Under the pieces are notes generated by a model that was not told the DNA's origin, searched no databases, and saw only the letters and a program-made list of their open reading frames with translations. Shown piece by piece: positions 8,216-17,585 of a stretch of 36,462 nt of DNA; position 1 is the first letter of the stretch; each line of letters begins with the position of its first letter. Both the position numbers and the translations under genes were made by a program. This DNA comes from a virus. Where the stretch lies: the IMG/VR virus record IMGVR_UViG_3300031227_003508, positions 1 to 36,462 of that record. The stretch is one strand, 5' to 3'.

Positions 8216-8616
8216 GATTCTGGTTAGCCAAAAATCCGAAGGTTGCTTTGATGCTGGTGCCTTGGTTTGTCCCGGAGAACCAGACCAGGGAGGACATATA
8301 CCTGGAGTTGATTGACCGATTGACGAACACCCCGGACGAGACGTTTGTCTGTGTGGTGATCGAAGATGACCTAATAAAAGGGGTGGCGATTGCTTACTGC
8401 CGGGATAAGGATGTGTATATCTGGCAGACGAGGTCAGATAATGGAATGTCATCTGATGCCGTGGATCGCGTCTTGGGCGGGATGAAATGTTGGGCGAAAA
8501 GCAAGGGTTACAATCGCCTCTCTGCTGGTCCAAACCGAGCAAGAAGAGTTTCGAAGCGGCGATGGGGCTTTCAGGAATCACAAGACAATAAAAGGGAAGT
8601 TTACCTGGAGATATAG
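8212..8616 (+). CDS. GNAT-like small phage protein
   Basis: A 134-residue protein with the general look of a GNAT fold: an initial helix, strands FVCVVIEDDLIKGVAIAY and DVYIWQTRS, a helix with VLGGMKCWAKSKGYNRL, and a terminal KRRWGFQES segment like the end of GNAT proteins. The acetyl-CoA pyrophosphate loop (Q/RxxGxG/A) is not clear, so it may be a non-catalytic relative; such proteins occur next to internal virion protein genes in several podoviruses. It begins in an ATGA overlap. Called from pattern only. Confidence 0.5.
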   Translation: MRFWLAKNPKVALMLVPWFVPENQTREDIYLELIDRLTNTPDETFVCVVIEDDLIKGVAIAYCRDKDVYIWQTRSDNGMSSDAVDRVLGGMKCWAKSKGYNRLSAGPNRARRVSKRRWGFQESQDNKREVYLEI

Positions 8617-8618
8617 AT

Positions 8619-9464
8619 ATGAGCTTAGGGGCAAGTAAAGGAAGTTCAAAGTCACAGACCGAGGCAAAGACTCCGGAACAAAAAGCGGAACTTGCGAACA
8701 TGCTGGCTCTTTATGGTCCTCAAGCCGGTATAAATGAGAACGTGTGGCAGGGGCAACGGGTGACGCCGTTCTCTAATCTCCAGAGCACTGCGGTCTCTGG
8801 TGCTGGAAACTTCGCCGATATCTTCAGCCAGCCGACACAGGTTGGTACTCCACTGTTCCAGGAGACGGGGACGGCCCTCAAAGGCACGCTAGCCGGAACC
8901 ACTGGCGCACAGAAGATGGGCACTCAGGACGTTCAAGACTACTTCAAAGCCACGATGTATGATCCGACAATGACATCGCTACGGGAAGATGTGTTGCCGG
9001 GCATTGACGAGTCGTTTGCCGGACCTGGCTTCTTCGCTTCCGGAAGGAGTCATGCCAGGCAAGAGGCAACCACTGACACACGGGACTTACTGGCTCAGCA
9101 GAGTGCACAGCTCCAGTGGGATGTGTTCGGTCAGAACCAGGCGATCGACGAAGCGAAGGCCGGTAGGACGCTCGCTGCGGTTCCACAGGCGATGCAGTTT
9201 GGTCAGGTGCCGGCACAGGAGGTACAGAACAATCTCCAGATAGCAGCTCAGCAGATTGGTGGACTGAATGAACTGTTCGGTATTGGCTCGGCTCAACAGA
9301 CACAGCAGCAGGCAGAGCTTGAAGCTGAGATAATGAGGTTTGCCGAGGAGAACGCGATTACTGATCCGGAGAACCTGGCCGTCCTGATGGGTCTGCTTGG
9401 ACTTAACTTCTCGTCAGGTAGCAGCAAGGGCAGCAGCAGCTCGTTTAACGTAAGTGCTGGATGA
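8619..9464 (+). CDS. Internal virion / DNA ejection-type protein
   Basis: A 281-residue protein with Ser/Gly-rich ends (GASKGSSKSQ at the start, SSGSSKGSSSS at the end) around a Gln/Ala-rich helical middle. This make-up is typical of small ejection proteins placed before larger internal virion proteins in podoviruses (T7 gp14-like position). ATG 8619 is preceded by GGAG. The central FAGPGFFASGRSHARQEAT..LLAQQ motif recurs in phage proteins of this position and likely marks the family. It would leave the virion with the DNA and help cross the host envelope; the exact role is inferred. Confidence 0.6.
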   Translation: MSLGASKGSSKSQTEAKTPEQKAELANMLALYGPQAGINENVWQGQRVTPFSNLQSTAVSGAGNFADIFSQPTQVGTPLFQETGTALKGTLAGTTGAQKMGTQDVQDYFKATMYDPTMTSLREDVLPGIDESFAGPGFFASGRSHARQEATTDTRDLLAQQSAQLQWDVFGQNQAIDEAKAGRTLAAVPQAMQFGQVPAQEVQNNLQIAAQQIGGLNELFGIGSAQQTQQQAELEAEIMRFAEENAITDPENLAVLMGLLGLNFSSGSSKGSSSSFNVSAG

Positions 9465-9487
9465 TAATTATTATGAGGTAATATATT

Positions 9488-10702
9488 ATGGCTAACTTTT
9501 TCGATGACATCTGGAACGCTACTGCGTTGGGTAAGAACCAGCAGCAAGTTCGTGCCAGCCAGCAGAATGTGAGCAACCAGAAGCTCATGGAGGAGCTTAA
9601 AGCCTTCGAGTTGTCTGATGATCCGGATGAGAAAGCAAGGATGCGTGAAGCGATATTGCAGAGTTCTCGATTCAAAGGGTTACGGGAACGTATGGCATCG
9701 TTCGATACCAGCGGCAAAACACCAGGGGAGACCAGGGGTCCGGAGCAAGTCCTGAGGGACAAGGTTTTTACAGGGGCAGATCCGAAGAGTCCGGAAGTAC
9801 AGCAGTCTGTTCTTCGTCCAACTCGTTACGGGTCACAGGATTCTGAAGAGCAGAAAAGAGCCGACCTGGCTTACAGGTACTCTCAAACAGCGAACGTGTC
9901 ACCCGATGATGCCATACGGGTCGCTGCAAGTCAGAAGGCAATGGAGGCTCTTGGTATTGACCCGAGCAAGCCGGCATTTAATCCTGACATATCTCCCAAG
10001 GAGGTGTTGTTCGGGAATCTTAAAGGTGCTCCGCAAAAGACGGAACGCACTGGCGAAAGAACCCTCAACCCTTTTACCTGGTTAGGTGACGACACAATAA
10101 GCCCAGAGGCCGCTAACGACGCTGCACGAAAGACAGTAAACGAGCTGGTGGGTACGCACGGATGGAAGCAGGAAGATGCCGTGGCTGCTACCCAGGACGA
10201 GTACAACGCAAGACAGAACAAGGAGGGGGACCGCAAGTATCTCCCCGAGGGCAGGGTGGACGTTAGGGGTTTGTTCTCTGATGGCGTCAATGAGTTCAAG
10301 GGTCAAGAAGAACCACCAAGTCCCGGTCAGCAGGGAAAGGCTATTACTCAGCCCCAGCAACCTACTACTGGCGACGAGTTTAAGGCTGCCAGCGAGTTCC
10401 TCCAAACTGCAACTGAAACATCCCCGGAGGACAACACGAAGAAGACACGGAAGGAAGTTTTAAGAGAAGGGGCAACCAAGCAGCACCATGCCGACTATGC
10501 GAAGGTACAGAGCTTTGTTGAGTCGTCCCGGAAATCCGGTGAACTTCAAAACTACAATCTGGCCCAGAGCTATCAGGAAAACCCCGAGAGTTTCAATCAG
10601 TTGTTTAGTGCCATGAGGAACGGTATCCCGGATGGCAAGGGTGGCAAACGGAAGATGACGAAAGCCGAATGGCTTGAAGCACTCAAGAGCATGGGGAGGT
10701 AG
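9488..10702 (+). CDS. Internal virion protein, middle-sized
   Basis: A 404-residue, highly charged, Gln/Lys/Glu-rich protein with long predicted helices and no signal or membrane segment. It lies between the Ser/Gly-rich ejection-type protein and the 2039-residue protein, the place of T7 gp15-like internal proteins. GAGGT lies 5' of ATG 9488. The C-terminus (QSYQENPESFNQLFSAMRNG..) looks folded, while the middle is rich in Pro, Gln and Thr and may be disordered. No catalytic motif is seen. Called from gene order and composition. Confidence 0.6.
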   Translation: MANFFDDIWNATALGKNQQQVRASQQNVSNQKLMEELKAFELSDDPDEKARMREAILQSSRFKGLRERMASFDTSGKTPGETRGPEQVLRDKVFTGADPKSPEVQQSVLRPTRYGSQDSEEQKRADLAYRYSQTANVSPDDAIRVAASQKAMEALGIDPSKPAFNPDISPKEVLFGNLKGAPQKTERTGERTLNPFTWLGDDTISPEAANDAARKTVNELVGTHGWKQEDAVAATQDEYNARQNKEGDRKYLPEGRVDVRGLFSDGVNEFKGQEEPPSPGQQGKAITQPQQPTTGDEFKAASEFLQTATETSPEDNTKKTRKEVLREGATKQHHADYAKVQSFVESSRKSGELQNYNLAQSYQENPESFNQLFSAMRNGIPDGKGGKRKMTKAEWLEALKSMGR

Positions 10703-10708
10703 TGGAAA

Positions 10709-13700
10709 GTGCCTAACAGTTTCCTGGACGAGCTTCTGGAGAAACCGAAACCGGCGATTCAGCCTATTCAGCCGGTCCAACTCCCCCAGACTACCCAAGT
10801 TATCAACAGAAACAGCTATCTGGACGAGTTGCTGGGCAAACCTCCTGAGACGCTTCAGGATGCCCCACAGTCGTCGCAACTCCCGACCCCGCCAACCGCA
10901 CTCCCAGCAGGAGATCGTCTAGATTTGGCTACAATCCAGCGACCCACCGGCCAGATTCCGCCATTACAGACAGAAACCCAGCCGGGATTCGGTCAAAGAG
11001 CCGATGGGACGCCGAAAGGTCTTGGATTTTTCGGCAAATTACGTCTTGGAGGTCCATTACAGGATACGGATGGAGTTGCCACCGAATACTCGATAGGGGT
11101 TGACTTCGAAGGCGTAGAAACACAGATTCCGTCATTGGTTCCAACTTTGACCAAAGATGAACTCGATCTGATGACAAACGACATTATCCCGAACGGGAAA
11201 CAAGTACCAGATTCGATAATGCAAAAGGCCATTGAGTTTGCAAGAACACGGATAAGCCAAGGGAAAAGCCCGTTTGCGGAGGCAGGGGAGCAGCAAGAAA
11301 CGGGGATGCCGCCCGGTGGGGACATTTTCTTCGATTCTCCCGGGATAGCCGACCCCACCGATATTGAGGCAGGTCTTGACCTGGGTAAGCCTGTGGGACC
11401 GGACCTGCCGAGACGAGGGCCAGAAAGTATAGACGAAGTACGGCGAGCGATTCGAGGTGGGCCTTTCCCGCAATTTGGTATGCGGGAAAGGAAAGATGAA
11501 GGTGAATTGTCGAGCGATAAGGATTTTAACGGCTTCACAGGTCGGTTGTGGACAGGCGATGAACTGGCAAACGCCAGAGAGATTATAGCCAAAAACCCAG
11601 ACCAATTTGCCGAAGATGAGAAAATAGCACTTGAAAGGGCGGAGAATGCACTTCACCCGTTCAGGGCGTTGCCGACACAAATCGGTGTTACACTGTTAAA
11701 GGGAATCAGTAAGCCATTTGGATGGGGCGAAAAATTAAATCCTGGGATACAGCAAGCATTGAGCAAGGAGCTCCAGGCAATTCCGGGGATATATGGCGAG
11801 GCGGTTGGCGAGGCAGCAGCAGAGGGAGTTGACCTTTTTGTAAAATGGAAGTTTATATTCCCCGCACTTTTCAAGGCAGTCGGGTTGACCGGAAAAATAC
11901 CTTATGCGGCCAAAGCAGCCGCGGCACTCAAGAAGGCTACCGGACTTACAAAACTCGGAGAAGTATTGCCGCGAACAGCAAACGCAATCTCTACAACCGC
12001 AGCGGCATTTGCCAAAGGTGCCACAGTTGGAACTGTTTATACCGGGATAACCGCATACAACAACGGACTTTCATGGGAAGAAGCAAAGCCCTTAGTGCTC
12101 AGGGATGCGGTGATCATGGGGTCGATTGCAAGTGTTTTTAACGTCGCGTCGAAGATTGATACGCAGGTATATGTAAGAAAACTCCGAATGGAGATGATAA
12201 AAGCTAATAACCAGAAATACGCACAGAAGCTCAGTCAGATTGAATCAACAATGCAGCCGGGCCCGCGGAGAGTTTCGACAGTAAAGGGGTTGGCGTCTCT
12301 AAAGAAAGTTGACCTGAAAGCCATAGACGGAATCGTATCAGAAGTTGAATCGACACTTACAGGGATCAAGGCGGGGAAGCTTTACAAAACTGGACAGGAA
12401 CAATTTGAATCACCAGTAAAGGCCGCACAGAGATTTATCGAGAGCGGGACCAGACCAACCGCAGCGGTCAAAGGTGTAAAAGAACTTGAAGTGGGAATTG
12501 GCAGGGGTAAGAAATCGATCATATCCGAAAGCCGGATTGGAGAGATTATAGAATCGGCCAGGCAATCGACAAAAGCGTTTAAGCGGGAACTGCAATTTGG
12601 CACAAGGGGTGAAGAAGTTATGTTGGCTGTTGTCAAGATAGGAGATCAGACTTTCGAGGGACCAAGCCACGGCCAAGCTGTTCAGAAAGCCATTGATGCT
12701 GGTGTTGCTGAATTTACCGACAAAGGAACATTAAAAAAGGTTGGCGAACCTGATGCCGAGGTCGATAGTGGATTATTCAAAACCTCCACAGGAAGAATTG
12801 TAGATAGACTTGGTGCTCGTAAGATTTCCGGAAAGATGTTTGCAGAGGCAATAAAAACCATACCAGCAGAGGAAAAACCAGTCGCGGTGGCAGAGGGGAA
12901 AGTAGAGATAACAAAACCACAACAGGAAGCCGCAAAGGTCGAAGCTAAGATTCCAGGCGGCGAGGTCGATGTCAAGCCAGGACCGGCCAAAACACTCAAA
13001 ACGATAGAGGAAGAAGGCAAACAGGAAGCCGACACAACCGTTGTAGTGCCGCGGTCGGTTCCACTCCGGAAGATAATTCCGGCAAAAGCAAAAAAGAAAA
13101 CTGCTCCATCGCTGGAAACCAAAGGCGAACTATTCACTTATGGAGATCTCGGAGGTGGTATCGGGATTAAGGGCAAAAAACTATTTAACATACACACCCA
13201 GAAACAACTCATGGAGTTACCAAGTACAGTGTCAGCAAGAAAAGCTGCTACTGTGATAAAAGAATCAGGCATAGACCTCAAGCAAGGTGACGAGGAGGTT
13301 GCTAAACAATGGGAAGCGTTTCTGAAAGACAACAATGTCGAGAGAAACAAAGATGCTATTGTTGATTTTCTCACCGGCAGGGGTAAAGAATTGGCACCTG
13401 TGGATTATTACCAAGCATTTGACCAGGAGGCACTTGGAAAGATAGATCGTTGGCCCGCGAAGGCAGTGGGGATCATTCAGGGCCGACTGAACAATTTTGC
13501 ACGGATTGTCCCTGAGTTCACTCTCAATCCAACCTTTGCCTTTGATAAAGAATCTTCAATGTTGGTGTTCAAGGATAAGTATAAATACAGATTTACTCCA
13601 CAGCATTTTGGTTTAAGTGATAAAAATCTGAAAGACGGTCAAACCATAAGATTCGATTTGGAATCATTTGAAATCAAACCAGCAAAAAAGAAGGCCTTGA

Positions 13701-16700
13701 AAACGGCAGAGGCATTTCTTGGCAAGGGTGTAAGGCCCATAAAGGGCAAAACTACAAAGGTAATAGTTAAGGAAAAGACCGAAGCACAACAAAAGAAAAT
13801 CAGGGATGTCGAGATAAAACAATCAAAGTTTAGACAAAGGCTTAGGGAACTCAAAGATGTTCCAGATGGAGCCCATGTTGATGCTGATGATATAAAAGGG
13901 GCTGCTAGAGAAGGACGAATAGCCGGTCGAGACATTGAGGAAATAAAAAGCACGATCCAAGCAGCTCTAAAAGACAGTGCTACGCCAATGGATTTTATAG
14001 ATAGTGCCATAGAGGAGGCGTTGGAAACCAAAAAACCAGTTGCCAAGAAAGTAAAGAAAAAAGCAAAAGCAAAGAAGGTAGCAGAAAAAAAGGTTAAGCC
14101 AGGAGATAAACCGGAAAAACGTGTCATATCAACAGAGGCTTACGATGCAGCCAGAAAGAGGTTGCATGATCCAAACAGGCTGAAGTCCGGTATTAGCCCT
14201 CAAGACATGGCTGATTTTCTGACCATTGGCGCTTACCACCTCGAATCCGGGGTGAAGAAGTTCTCCGAATGGTCCAAGAAAATGATAAATGATTTGGGTG
14301 AAACAGTATCACCTTATTTGCAAGATGTGTGGGCACAGGTAAACCAGGATGTCACGGACAATGTCACTTCTGGTATGCGATCAATAACGGAACAGACTCC
14401 ACCGGAAGTACAGGAGTTCTTGTCCAAGACAAAAAGGCTTGCCCCATTGACGGTCACCAAGGCAACCCGGGACGCTGCGACACTGATGGATGCTTTCTTT
14501 GCCGAGCGTGACGAGCAGGAGTTCCGGTCGTTTGCCAGGACGTTCAATCTCCAGAACGATCTGAAGGAGGCGATGGGGAATGACCGACACAGTGGCTTCA
14601 AAGCTGAACATATCGAGATGGATATGGCAATGCAGGTCCATATCGACCTGAAGAACAACCCCGACCAGATCGAGAAGTATTACGACAAGGTGAATCCCAG
14701 GCAAAAGCGAATTACTGACCTCGCTCAGAACCTACCAGCTAAAGTAAAAACATTGGTTGACCAGATCATAGCGGCCAACAAGAAAATCGGACTAGAGGCT
14801 CTGGATGCCGGTATCATCAACAATGTCATGGACAACTACTCGATGCGGTTATGGGAAACTCCGAAAAGTGCCAGAAAGATGTATCGCAAATTCGGTACAA
14901 AGACTGCCAGGGCGAAACATCGGACGCTGAAAGGTATCCTGCATGGTTGGTCACTGGGCAAGGAGCTCCAGATCAAGGGGGCCACGAACGCTCACATGGT
15001 AATGTCGAGCCAGGTGGCGAATACCAAGGTTGACCGGCAACTCATTAAGACAGGTAAGCAGTGGGGATTACTGGGTAACCAAAGACTTGACGACTGGAAA
15101 CAGATCGAACACCCAAACTTCACGGACTGGAAATGGGCAGGCAAGGCAGAAGGAGCCAAGACTTACGGTAAGAACTTCTTCGTTACCAAAGACGGAAATC
15201 TGATGAAACGAGTAACGATGTACGCTGAGCCGAAGTTGGCAAAGCACTTGAACAGTGCTTTCGGAACATCAGTTCTCTACTCGATTCCCGGCGTCCGGAC
15301 CCTTACAGAGTACAATGCTATGCTCAAGCGGTGGGTACTATTTACCAGCCTCTTCCATCACCAGGCATATATCAGGTCATACGATCTAGGTGGTCGAACT
15401 GGATTCAAGAACCTCGGACCACGCAGGGCGTTTGTTGCTGGAAGGACGGCAATCGAGAACTTCGAACCAGACTTGATTCTTGGTGTACGACAAGGGTTGA
15501 CCCTGGGCAGGATACAGGATTACGACGAGAAGATACTCCGGGGCAAGAAGACTATCTGGGGTAAGATGGCTCGTAAGGTCAAGCCGGCAGGTGTCGCTAT
15601 AGATCAGATCAATAAGCTTCGGGATTGGAACGAACATCTCTTGTTCGCCAAGCTGGGGCCATTTCTCAAGGCCCAGGCATACCTGCTGGAGTACCGGGGT
15701 CTTATCAAGAAACACAAGAAAGCTATTCTCGCCGGCAGGATGGATATAGACGACGTTGCCAAGGAAGCAGCAGGTTTGGCAAACAATGACTTCGGTGGTC
15801 TGCATCTTCAACGAATAGGCAGGAACCCAACACTCCAGCATATCTTCCGGCTATTGGCTTTAGCCCCGGACTGGACCGAATCGAATGTACGATCCGCGGT
15901 GAAGGCGTTTAGGGGTGGACTTGGCGGAGAGGTTTATAGAGCATTTTGGGCAAGGATAGCATTGAAGGGGTTGACCTCATTAGTGGTCTTCAACTATCTG
16001 ATGGCGATGTTCGACGAAGACGATGAGGACACGTCCGGAGTCAATGAACGCTTTATCCGCAATTATAAGCGGGCATGGAAGAATGGGAAAACGCGATGGA
16101 TGGACGTTGACATTACTCCGCTGTATCGGGCTGTTGGCGGCAAGGCTAACAAGCAAAAGTATTTCTCAATCATTGGTCACTTCAAGGACCCGATTAAGTT
16201 TGTTGCGAGGGAAACAGTTAAGGAAGGGCCACTCAAGGGGGTTCCTGCCCCACTGAAAAGCCTGGCAAAGTCGGCGAAGTACAAGGGAAGCATTATTTCC
16301 AGAATCATCGCCGACGCATGGACCGGCAAGGACTGGGCAGGCAGAGAGTTTACGACTATGTCCGAGTTGATGGGCCTGGATGACAAAGGTGTCTATCAGC
16401 GATCTTCCAAGAAATACGGTTACAAGAAGGGAGATCCTAAAGGTGGCAAGTTAAAAGGTGAGTTGACTAAGTTCTCGCTGGGTGGCATGACGAAGCACTT
16501 GGGCATAACCCAGATACCGAGCTTCCTGTTGTATGAGTTTCAGACAAACACACCAATCCAGGTACAGAACGCGATCAGCTACCTGAAAGGCCAGATGGAC
16601 GGATTTGACGTAATCATTAAGAGCACGGGCACACACATCAGCTCGACGTGGGATCCGGCTGAGAACATAATAGATGGACTGTCACTGGAGCAGCTAAAAG

Positions 16701-16828
16701 AGTTACGAGGGCAATATGTATATGTGAATACTAACAGGCGACTCGGCCAAGTGCGGGGTAAACCAACAAAGGGTAATGAACGTATCGTAGAGGGAATTGA
16801 CAAAGCTATTAAGGAGTATAGCAGATGA
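10709..16828 (+). CDS. Giant internal virion protein (2039 residues)
   Basis: The largest gene, starting with GTG after GGGGAGG at 10693-10699. The first 45 residues hold two copies of an NSFLDELL/NSYLDELL motif. Residues ~110-190 contain a domain common in phage internal proteins (ATEYSIGV...IPSLVPTLTKDEL...AIEFARTRISQGKSPF). Hydrophobic helices follow near residues 370-470, then a Lys/Ala-rich linker (KKPVAKKVKKKAKAKK) and a C-terminal half with the LPD-like block LANNDFGGLHLQRI...LLALAPDWTESN seen in giant phage polyvalent proteins. It is probably ejected with the DNA to build a trans-envelope channel. No lytic transglycosylase motif was found. Codon choice shifts near 14.4 kb, suggesting a mosaic join. 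Confidence 0.78.
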   Translation: MPNSFLDELLEKPKPAIQPIQPVQLPQTTQVINRNSYLDELLGKPPETLQDAPQSSQLPTPPTALPAGDRLDLATIQRPTGQIPPLQTETQPGFGQRADGTPKGLGFFGKLRLGGPLQDTDGVATEYSIGVDFEGVETQIPSLVPTLTKDELDLMTNDIIPNGKQVPDSIMQKAIEFARTRISQGKSPFAEAGEQQETGMPPGGDIFFDSPGIADPTDIEAGLDLGKPVGPDLPRRGPESIDEVRRAIRGGPFPQFGMRERKDEGELSSDKDFNGFTGRLWTGDELANAREIIAKNPDQFAEDEKIALERAENALHPFRALPTQIGVTLLKGISKPFGWGEKLNPGIQQALSKELQAIPGIYGEAVGEAAAEGVDLFVKWKFIFPALFKAVGLTGKIPYAAKAAAALKKATGLTKLGEVLPRTANAISTTAAAFAKGATVGTVYTGITAYNNGLSWEEAKPLVLRDAVIMGSIASVFNVASKIDTQVYVRKLRMEMIKANNQKYAQKLSQIESTMQPGPRRVSTVKGLASLKKVDLKAIDGIVSEVESTLTGIKAGKLYKTGQEQFESPVKAAQRFIESGTRPTAAVKGVKELEVGIGRGKKSIISESRIGEIIESARQSTKAFKRELQFGTRGEEVMLAVVKIGDQTFEGPSHGQAVQKAIDAGVAEFTDKGTLKKVGEPDAEVDSGLFKTSTGRIVDRLGARKISGKMFAEAIKTIPAEEKPVAVAEGKVEITKPQQEAAKVEAKIPGGEVDVKPGPAKTLKTIEEEGKQEADTTVVVPRSVPLRKIIPAKAKKKTAPSLETKGELFTYGDLGGGIGIKGKKLFNIHTQKQLMELPSTVSARKAATVIKESGIDLKQGDEEVAKQWEAFLKDNNVERNKDAIVDFLTGRGKELAPVDYYQAFDQEALGKIDRWPAKAVGIIQGRLNNFARIVPEFTLNPTFAFDKESSMLVFKDKYKYRFTPQHFGLSDKNLKDGQTIRFDLESFEIKPAKKKALKTAEAFLGKGVRPIKGKTTKVIVKEKTEAQQKKIRDVEIKQSKFRQRLRELKDVPDGAHVDADDIKGAAREGRIAGRDIEEIKSTIQAALKDSATPMDFIDSAIEEALETKKPVAKKVKKKAKAKKVAEKKVKPGDKPEKRVISTEAYDAARKRLHDPNRLKSGISPQDMADFLTIGAYHLESGVKKFSEWSKKMINDLGETVSPYLQDVWAQVNQDVTDNVTSGMRSITEQTPPEVQEFLSKTKRLAPLTVTKATRDAATLMDAFFAERDEQEFRSFARTFNLQNDLKEAMGNDRHSGFKAEHIEMDMAMQVHIDLKNNPDQIEKYYDKVNPRQKRITDLAQNLPAKVKTLVDQIIAANKKIGLEALDAGIINNVMDNYSMRLWETPKSARKMYRKFGTKTARAKHRTLKGILHGWSLGKELQIKGATNAHMVMSSQVANTKVDRQLIKTGKQWGLLGNQRLDDWKQIEHPNFTDWKWAGKAEGAKTYGKNFFVTKDGNLMKRVTMYAEPKLAKHLNSAFGTSVLYSIPGVRTLTEYNAMLKRWVLFTSLFHHQAYIRSYDLGGRTGFKNLGPRRAFVAGRTAIENFEPDLILGVRQGLTLGRIQDYDEKILRGKKTIWGKMARKVKPAGVAIDQINKLRDWNEHLLFAKLGPFLKAQAYLLEYRGLIKKHKKAILAGRMDIDDVAKEAAGLANNDFGGLHLQRIGRNPTLQHIFRLLALAPDWTESNVRSAVKAFRGGLGGEVYRAFWARIALKGLTSLVVFNYLMAMFDEDDEDTSGVNERFIRNYKRAWKNGKTRWMDVDITPLYRAVGGKANKQKYFSIIGHFKDPIKFVARETVKEGPLKGVPAPLKSLAKSAKYKGSIISRIIADAWTGKDWAGREFTTMSELMGLDDKGVYQRSSKKYGYKKGDPKGGKLKGELTKFSLGGMTKHLGITQIPSFLLYEFQTNTPIQVQNAISYLKGQMDGFDVIIKSTGTHISSTWDPAENIIDGLSLEQLKELRGQYVYVNTNRRLGQVRGKPTKGNERIVEGIDKAIKEYSR

Positions 16829-17112
16829 GCACAACAGATGACAAGGTTGGCGAGATACTCTTGATCGTTACCAAAATAGTCCCTATGGTTGAGGAGCACC
16901 ATAACACTTTATACGGTAACGGCAGTCCCGGGGTAAAGGAGGATCTGTCTCTGACCATTCAACGGCAAGCGGACTGCCCGGCCAGAAAAGCGATGACCGC
17001 CGAAGGCAAGCGTCTTGGTTTGGCCCATATAGCCATAATCGTTGCTACCATAAGCTGCCTCACAGGCGTTGTGCTCGCAGTTGTAACTTTTATCCGTGGA
17101 GGACTGACATGA
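16825..17112 (+). CDS. Small membrane protein, holin-like candidate
   Basis: A 95-residue protein with a coiled-coil-like first half (KVGEILLIVTKIVPMVEEHHNTLYG) and one C-terminal membrane helix (HIAIIVATISCLTGVVLAVVTFI, about residues 68-91). This layout resembles XhlA-type haemolysin/holin partners, which have an N-terminal coiled coil and a C-terminal anchor. AAGGAG at 16811-16816 lies 8 nt before the start, and the start overlaps the giant gene's stop. With the lipoprotein that follows it forms a two-gene end to the late operon, a usual site for lysis genes. A holin role is inference; a virion membrane protein is possible. Confidence 0.6.
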   Translation: MSTTDDKVGEILLIVTKIVPMVEEHHNTLYGNGSPGVKEDLSLTIQRQADCPARKAMTAEGKRLGLAHIAIIVATISCLTGVVLAVVTFIRGGLT

Positions 17113-17372
17113 GATATTTACTGATCTTGTTATTGGGACTGGCCGGGTGTACCGGCTACCAGGCCAGCATCACGACTACGGAGTTAGATAGTGAGGGAAG
17201 GATTACTCAGCAAAGGGATGCCGTTATAAGTATGGATTACTTTTTCCAGGACAAGCAGGTTAAGGAATTCACCTTTAACCCGGACACTGGCGAGATCACA
17301 TTGGAGAGATTCGGGTCCGAGACGTCACAGGTGGTAGAGTCCATACTGAACAAGATACCTATTCCACCATAG
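17109..17372 (+). CDS. Small lipoprotein, possible outer spanin
   Basis: An 87-residue protein with a textbook lipoprotein signal: a short hydrophobic run and lipobox LAGC, lipidated Cys at residue 14. The mature part is about 73 residues, beta-prone, and not Pro-rich as in Rz1. A single outer-membrane lipoprotein beside a holin-like protein makes an o-spanin possible, but no i-spanin gene is clearly embedded nearby. It could instead be a superinfection-exclusion lipoprotein. GGAGG sits 5 nt before ATG 17109, and the gene overlaps the previous stop. It is the last gene before a strong terminator. Confidence 0.7.
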   Translation: MRYLLILLLGLAGCTGYQASITTTELDSEGRITQQRDAVISMDYFFQDKQVKEFTFNPDTGEITLERFGSETSQVVESILNKIPIPP

Positions 17373-17398
17373 CCATCGTTTCCTTTCTTTTTGGATTG

Positions 17399-17436
17399 GC
17401 TCATTCCGATACTGGCGTCGGGATGAGCTTTTTTTT
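17399..17436 (+). terminator. Rho-independent terminator of the late operon
   Basis: An 11-bp stem (GCTCATTCCGA / TCGGGATGAGC, with one G-T pair) closes an 8-nt loop and is followed by eight T residues. It lies 27 nt after the lipoprotein stop and separates the virion/lysis genes from the early-type genes downstream. Confidence 0.9.
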
Positions 17437-17539
17437 GTTTACATAACCCCTTGTATTTTCAATTGTTTACATTCTGACAAAATAAATCTTGTTAAAAATT
17501 CAAGAAAAGAGTTTGACTTGCCGACGATATAATGTAAAC
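17437..17539 (+). promoter_or_regulatory. Control region with three GTTTACAT/ATGTAAAC octamers
   Basis: The gap between the terminator and the next gene is AT-rich. GTTTACAT occurs at 17437-17444 and 17465-17472, and its reverse complement ATGTAAAC at 17532-17539, overlapping the candidate promoter -10 element. Two direct copies plus one inverted copy suggest binding sites for a repressor or activator. The RHH-like gene directly downstream is a possible binder. Function is inferred. Confidence 0.4.
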
Positions 17540-17540
17540 T
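17513..17540 (+). promoter_or_regulatory. Candidate sigma70-type promoter
   Basis: TTGACT at 17513-17518 is followed 16 nt later by TAAACT at 17535-17540. A perfect TATAAT also lies at 17528-17533, but only 9 nt after TTGACT, and no -35 match sits 17 nt upstream of it. Either box could serve as -10. The position, just after a strong terminator and before a run of genes with good ribosome binding sites, supports a promoter here. Confidence 0.4.
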
Positions 17541-17585
17541 GTTAAACGTGGGAGGTGGATAACAACGAATGACAAGGAGTGAAAC

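Noticed and set aside
17513-17533. TTGACT and TATAAT as one promoter
   Set aside because: They are only 9 nt apart, too close for sigma70; TTGACT with TAAACT at 16 nt is more plausible.
17437-17585. Prophage attachment site
   Set aside because: No integrase gene is in the window and the tRNA is complete and distant, so no att site can be supported.
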